Below are positions 6,394 to 9,189 of a stretch of 9,189 bases of DNA, piece after piece. Where the stretch lies: assembly GCA_021835265.1 (NCBI GenBank), contig JAKBQK010000068.1, positions 1 to 9,189 of the forward strand. The letters are read 5' to 3'. The translations under genes and the position numbers were made by a program. Every line of letters starts with the position of its first letter. The first letter of the stretch is position 1. Source of the stretch: Thermoplasmata archaeon. GTDB taxonomy: Archaea; Thermoplasmatota; Thermoplasmata; Thermoplasmatales; Thermoplasmataceae. The notes beneath the pieces are model-generated. The model was not told the DNA's origin, ran no database searches, and worked only from the letters and a program-made list of their open reading frames with translations.

Positions 6394-7222
6394 GCAGATC
6401 CCTTATATAATCTTCGAACTTTTTCTCGTCCTTAATGAACCTAATAACTGAACTAGTTTCTCTATAATAATCCGTTGTTAACCTGTCATAAAGTATCTTG
6501 TCCATCTTATTTTCTTCAATTAACTTTTCCTCAAGATTTCTAGATAGAAAACCGCTTGCCTCTTTTACTTCCCCTTTACCCATCTTTCTCCCATATATAT
6601 TCATGGCATCGAGAAAGGTGATCATGGAACTTGAATTCGTATATATTGCCCCAATGGTCTTATCGCTTTTTTTCAGTGTTTCAGCAAGATCATCCATATG
6701 CGTTGGACAAACTCTCCCTGTTTTTGGGAATTTATCGACACCCTTTGCAAAGAGATCATCAATAATCTTTAGAAAATTGTCGCCCTCCCCTCCGAATACA
6801 AATGATAACCTCACATTAAGATGATTCTTGGCCAGTGTGGTATTGTCCTCTCCTGTTCTCCTCGTTCTGAAATATTCATTGGTTCCATAATGGACATTAG
6901 CAGACGAAAAATAAATCAATCTCTGATTCTTATCAATCCTCTTTACCTCGTTTGCTATTGTTTTTATGCCCTGAACATTTGCATTGAAAGCCTCCTTCTC
7001 ATTCTGCGAATAGGAATTGGCCATGTAATATATTATGTCAAATTCCTTAACTAATGGCAGTAATTTTTCCTGGTCTCCCACATCCCCCTCTATCCAGGTA
7101 AAAGCCTCATAACCCTTTTGATCTATCTTGTGGCGTGAATAGTATGAAGTTTCCTCATGATTCATTCTCTTCATTAGATTCCTTCCTATGTAACCGCTTC
7201 CTCCCACGAATAATGCTTTCAT
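6383..7222 (-). CDS. Atypical short-chain dehydrogenase / NAD-dependent epimerase-like protein
   Basis: The 279-residue protein is an extended or atypical SDR, a Rossmann-fold NAD(P)-binding enzyme. It shows the dinucleotide loop GGSGYIG at residues 7-13, an acidic GDVGD at 46-50, YYMANSYS at 65-72 in place of the usual HLAA, an AFNANVQG helix at 78-85, the FSSANVHYG strand at 105-113 and PTHMDDLAE near 173-181. The catalytic YxxxK motif of SDRs aligns with YFRTR at 117-121: the Tyr is kept but the Lys is Arg. Overall layout resembles sugar-nucleotide epimerases and the NDUFA9-like atypical SDRs, some of which bind NADP(H) without turning over substrate. The protein is shorter than most sugar epimerases. 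The ATG at 7222 is preceded by a box A inside a perfect palindrome. Substrate and reaction are unknown; activity is not assured. Confidence 0.85.
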   Translation of the reverse strand: MKALFVGGSGYIGRNLMKRMNHEETSYYSRHKIDQKGYEAFTWIEGDVGDQEKLLPLVKEFDIIYYMANSYSQNEKEAFNANVQGIKTIANEVKRIDKNQRLIYFSSANVHYGTNEYFRTRRTGEDNTTLAKNHLNVRLSFVFGGEGDNFLKIIDDLFAKGVDKFPKTGRVCPTHMDDLAETLKKSDKTIGAIYTNSSSMITFLDAMNIYGRKMGKGEVKEASGFLSRNLEEKLIEENKMDKILYDRLTTDYYRETSSVIRFIKDEKKFEDYIRDLPKA

Positions 7223-7240
7223 TACACTGGTATCCAGCCA

Positions 7241-7258
7241 AACAAAATATATTTTGTT
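7241..7258. promoter_or_regulatory. Perfect 18-bp palindrome over the box A of the SDR-like gene
   Basis: AACAAAATATATTTTGTT is identical to its own reverse complement. The central AAAATATATTTT serves as TATA element for the minus-strand gene starting at 7222, since its centre is about 27 bases upstream. A dimeric DNA-binding protein on this palindrome would block TBP, so it is a candidate operator. AT-richness makes chance palindromes more likely, but 9 of 9 matching pairs is notable. Confidence 0.5.
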
Positions 7259-7275
7259 ATTTTATTTAACCCGCC

Positions 7276-7315
7276 TTTGTTTTCATTTATTAAAACATGG
7301 TTGCCTGAAAACAAA
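7276..7315. repeat. 10-bp inverted repeat in divergent intergenic region
   Basis: TTTGTTTTCA (7276-7285) and TGAAAACAAA (7306-7315) are perfect reverse complements separated by 20 bases. The repeat lies midway between the divergent start codons at 7222 and 7420. It could be a pair of regulator half-sites two helical turns apart or a stem-loop. Its arms share the ACAAA core seen in the nearby 18-bp palindrome. Confidence 0.5.
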
Positions 7316-7371
7316 AAGAGCGTTTAGGATGGATATTATGGATCTTTTTTAAGAGCAATAGGTATTTAATA

Positions 7372-7411
7372 ATTATTCATATCCAAGAATATTTTAATAG
7401 ATATGAACAAT
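7372..7411. promoter_or_regulatory. Inverted repeat flanking the box A of the methyltransferase gene
   Basis: TTCATATC (7376-7383) and GATATGAA (7400-7407) match perfectly. Counting outward they extend to 11 of 12 pairs (7372-7383 with 7400-7411). The 16-base spacer plus the first base of the right arm contains the box A ATTTTAATAG (7391-7400), centred about 25 bases before the ATG at 7420, so transcription is probably leaderless. The arms flank the TBP site, a position suited to a repressor or activator. Confidence 0.5.
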
Positions 7412-7419
7412 ATCAGTAA

Positions 7420-8169
7420 ATGAGTGATTATAGGGATTTTTTTGGAAAAAATGCTGAGAAATACGCAGCAAGTGAGAGTCACAGAAAAGGGAAAGATCTT
7501 GAAATATTAATAAATCTGCTTGATCTAAAGGACTCTTACAGGTGCTTAGATCTGGCAGCTGGAACAGGCTTCACCTCCATTTCACTGGCTAAAAAGGTGA
7601 AAAGTGTTGTTGCATATGATGGTACAGAGCAGATGCTTGAACAGGCAAAGATATTATCCGAGCAGGAGGGTGTTCGTAATATGACGTTTGTACTGGGTAG
7701 GGTAGAAGATCTCCCATTTAATGAATCTGAATTTGATGTTGTCACAACTCGAAGGGCAGCTCATCACTTTCATGATAAGGATCAGTTTTTGAGGGAGGCA
7801 TTCAGGGTAATGAAAAAAGGTGGTAAACTGGGAATAGCTGATCTAGTTGAACCTGAAACAGATGATCAGGGAAACTACAATAAACTGGAAATTCTAAGAG
7901 ATCAATCACACGTTAGGGCAGAAAAAATTTCACAGTGGAAGATTCTCGTTAAAAAGGCAGGATTTAACAATGTAATAGCTGAGGAAATGGTAGAGCCTAC
8001 ACATTTCCTAAAATGGCTATATCCCGTCGATGAGAATAGTAAGTCTGGAATGGATGTAAAAAAATACATTGAAAGTTTGGGCGATGAAGATTTAAAGAAA
8101 ATGGATTTTGATATTCATAATATGATTCTACAAAAGCATAGAATGATTCTGATTGCAGAAAAGCCATAG
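7420..8169 (+). CDS. Class I SAM-dependent methyltransferase (UbiE/COQ5-like)
   Basis: The 249-residue cytoplasmic protein has a complete Rossmann-type methyltransferase core. It begins FFGKNAEKYA, as many UbiE-like enzymes do. SAM-binding motif I is LDLAAGTGFTS at residues 43-53, the acidic end of strand 2 is D67 in AYDGTEQML, EDLPF is at 96-100 (adenine-side Asp), VTTRRAAHHF at 108-117 is motif II and RVMKKGGKLGIADL at 129-142 is motif III. The following EILRDQSHVRAEKISQW resembles bacterial YcgJ-type methyltransferases, whose substrates are unknown. The C-terminal lid (about 190-249) probably sets specificity and I cannot assign a substrate. ATG at 7420 lies at the predicted transcript start. 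The next gene begins 47 bases after the stop codon in the same direction, but has its own box A. Confidence 0.9.
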   Translation: MSDYRDFFGKNAEKYAASESHRKGKDLEILINLLDLKDSYRCLDLAAGTGFTSISLAKKVKSVVAYDGTEQMLEQAKILSEQEGVRNMTFVLGRVEDLPFNESEFDVVTTRRAAHHFHDKDQFLREAFRVMKKGGKLGIADLVEPETDDQGNYNKLEILRDQSHVRAEKISQWKILVKKAGFNNVIAEEMVEPTHFLKWLYPVDENSKSGMDVKKYIESLGDEDLKKMDFDIHNMILQKHRMILIAEKP

Positions 8170-8170
8170 A

Positions 8171-8178
8171 TATAAAAG
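8171..8178 (+). promoter_or_regulatory. Box A of the LigB-like gene
   Basis: TATAAAAG begins two bases past the methyltransferase stop codon. Its expected start point near 8200 leaves a leader of about 17 bases containing GGTGA (8209-8213) as a ribosome-binding site just ahead of the ATG at 8217. The gene may also be reached by read-through from the methyltransferase gene. Confidence 0.45.
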
Positions 8179-8216
8179 ATCAGTAACTCAAATATTCAGG
8201 TTCAACATGGTGAATA

Positions 8217-8999
8217 ATGAGTTTAGTTAATCTGTATATTATACCACATGGAGATGAACTGATAGATCTTCCGGATAAGGAAAGCGTCACAATGAGGAAC
8301 TATATAGCCGAAATAGCCGGAAACGATGACTCCGATGTAATTGTTATACTTTCTCCGCATGGAATGACCATAAAGGATCATATGGCTGTTATAAATACTG
8401 AATATTTCAGGGCAGAAACAAAACTTGTGAATAAGAAACTTGATTTTCTGTGCAGTAACGAGAGAAAACTAACTGAGGAAATAATAGAAAAGTTCCCTGA
8501 ATTCTGTCTGGATGTTAGATTTTCTACCTATTCTGGTGAGCTTAGTGTATTCCCTCTGGATTTTGGTAGTTCAATACCGCTATATTTCTTCAATCAAAGA
8601 AAAATTGTGATGATAGGTCAGCCAAGGATAAATGACAGAGCAAAACTTGTAGATTTCGGAAAATCACTATTTCACATTGTAAAAAATTACCCAAAAAAGG
8701 TAAGTATCATATTGAGTGCAGATCAGGCACATACACATTCTGCAAAAGGTCCTTACGGCTATTCAGAAGATGCAGATAAATACGAGAAGATACTTGTAAA
8801 CGCCATAAAGAATAATTCATTAGATCCAATATACACCATTGATCAGGAGATAGTAAACAGGGGAAAACCTGATAGTTTCTGGAATATGTTGATATTAAAG
8901 GGTATAATGGATGAATCTGGGATAAAAATCATAATAGACTACCATTATGTTGCGGTTTATTTTGGTATGTTGCTTGCGCACTCAGTCACAGAAAAATGA
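8217..8999 (+). CDS. LigB-type class III extradiol dioxygenase homologue
   Basis: The 260-residue protein has the LigB/MEMO fold pattern. There is an N-terminal IIPHGDE (H11), a VIVILSPHG strand (H48), LDFGSSIPLYFF (114-125) matching the usual LDHG..VPL.F, then IILSADQAHTHSAKGPYGY (164-182) matching ASGDLSH....GPYGY with H172 in the catalytic histidine position, and a C-terminal YHYVAVYFG. Enzymes of the fold bind Fe(II) through two His and one Glu and open catechol rings; the related MEMO proteins do not. Here the DHG histidine is Phe (F116) and no Glu stands clearly at the third-ligand position, where Asp219 is the nearest acidic residue. Dioxygenase activity is therefore doubtful. The ATG at 8217 fits the GGTGA site; an ATG at 8207 is out of frame. 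Neighbours are a methyltransferase and a ribA-type gene, but no catabolic pathway genes are seen. Confidence 0.8.
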   Translation: MSLVNLYIIPHGDELIDLPDKESVTMRNYIAEIAGNDDSDVIVILSPHGMTIKDHMAVINTEYFRAETKLVNKKLDFLCSNERKLTEEIIEKFPEFCLDVRFSTYSGELSVFPLDFGSSIPLYFFNQRKIVMIGQPRINDRAKLVDFGKSLFHIVKNYPKKVSIILSADQAHTHSAKGPYGYSEDADKYEKILVNAIKNNSLDPIYTIDQEIVNRGKPDSFWNMLILKGIMDESGIKIIIDYHYVAVYFGMLLAHSVTEK

Positions 9000-9002
9000 A
9001 AA

Positions 9003-9012
9003 AATAGCTATT
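9003..9012. repeat. 10-bp palindrome after the LigB-like gene
   Basis: AATAGCTATT is self-complementary and starts three bases past the stop codon at 8997-8999. T-runs follow at 9022-9026 and 9036-9040 and may end transcription. The palindrome may have no function. Confidence 0.25.
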
Positions 9013-9035
9013 ATATTAAAATTTTTCAAATATAG

Positions 9036-9044
9036 TTTTTAATA
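9036..9044 (+). promoter_or_regulatory. Box A of the ribA-type gene
   Basis: TTTTTAATA is centred about 33 bases before the ATG at 9073. The predicted transcript start is near 9063-9067, giving a leader of only 6-10 bases. The 73-base gap is too short for an FMN riboswitch, and I see none. Confidence 0.4.
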
Positions 9045-9072
9045 CGCTGAAGTGATTATTACATGAAGAAGA

Positions 9073-9189
9073 ATGATAACATTAGCAGCAAAAGCCAAAT
9101 TACCAACTTTGGCAGGATTTTTTGATATATACACATTCAATGATGGGGAACCCAATGAAAATGCAGTAATTGTAAAGGGTGATGTCACA
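9073..9189 (+). CDS. ribA: GTP cyclohydrolase II (RibA-type), N-terminal 39 codons only
   Basis: The frame from the ATG at 9073 runs open to the window edge and encodes MITLAAKAKLPTLAGFFDIY, then TFNDG and AVIVKGDVT. The AxAxLPTxxGxF opening and the hydrophobic strand ending in KGD are the characteristic start of GTP cyclohydrolase II, which opens GTP with loss of formate and pyrophosphate in the first step of riboflavin synthesis. The zinc cysteines and catalytic residues lie beyond the edge, so activity cannot be judged. An in-frame TGA at 9064-9066 excludes an earlier start. A nearby ATG at 9063 is in another frame and stops after 20 codons. Confidence 0.8.
   Translation, partial: MITLAAKAKLPTLAGFFDIYTFNDGEPNENAVIVKGDVT

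Noticed and set aside
6498..7054. Two plus-strand frames of 108 and 77 codons
   Set aside because: They are shadows of the SDR-like gene, which shows a full Rossmann motif series on the minus strand.
7536..7745. 69-codon minus-strand frame
   Set aside because: It lies opposite the SAM-binding motifs of the methyltransferase and shows no features of its own.
8207..8216. ATG at 8207 as start of the LigB-like gene
   Set aside because: It is out of frame with the protein. The ATG at 8217 is in frame and follows a GGTGA site.
9000..9072. FMN riboswitch ahead of ribA
   Set aside because: The gap is only 73 bases and already contains box A, T-runs and a short leader. It lacks the conserved junction sequences of that riboswitch.
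1..9189. Mobile element, CRISPR array or defence system
   Set aside because: No transposase, integrase, repeat-spacer pattern, nuclease or toxin-antitoxin pair is seen. The genes are metabolic or small hypotheticals, and the tRNA is not flanked by a direct repeat that I can see.

Overview
The window looks like chromosomal DNA of an AT-rich archaeon, most likely of the Thermoplasmata (Thermoplasma, Ferroplasma, Picrophilus or Cuniculiplasma type). The evidence is frequent AGA, AGG and ATA codons, TATA-like box A elements about 22-28 bp before many start codons with almost no leader, a tRNA-Gln without encoded CCA that carries the A1-U72 pair of the archaeal amidotransferase route, and archaeal-style enzymes. 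The order-level placement is an inference from style, not a database match.

Minus strand, 1-5604. Three transcription units read leftwards. Furthest upstream is a 128-codon gene of unknown function (5218-5604). Next is homoserine kinase (thrB), whose 3' end overlaps a cystathionine gamma-synthase-family PLP enzyme (metB-like). Together they suggest phosphorylated homoserine feeding trans-sulfuration. After an intergenic region with its own box A and two inverted repeats come hyuA and hyuB, the two subunits of an ATP-dependent hydantoinase/5-oxoprolinase-type enzyme. They abut with no spacing, and hyuB runs off the left edge.

Middle, 5605-7222. A tRNA-Gln(CUG) gene with box A and a poly-T end is followed by a small helical protein of unknown function on the plus strand. 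This overlaps tail-to-tail, by 11 bp, an atypical NAD(P)-binding short-chain dehydrogenase/epimerase-like protein on the minus strand.

Right, 7223-9189. A 197-bp divergent intergenic region holds three separate inverted repeats. One is a perfect 18-bp palindrome lying on the box A of the dehydrogenase gene, and another flanks the box A of the methyltransferase gene. Rightwards follow a UbiE-like SAM-dependent methyltransferase, a LigB-type class III extradiol dioxygenase homologue with changed active-site residues, and the first 39 codons of a RibA-type GTP cyclohydrolase II, cut by the window edge.

I see no mobile element, CRISPR array, phage gene or defence system. The points most worth a second look are the altered catalytic residues in three enzymes (PLP enzyme, dehydrogenase, LigB homologue), the linked homoserine kinase and trans-sulfuration genes, and the palindromes in the divergent promoter region. 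No gene-free stretch exceeds 300 bases.
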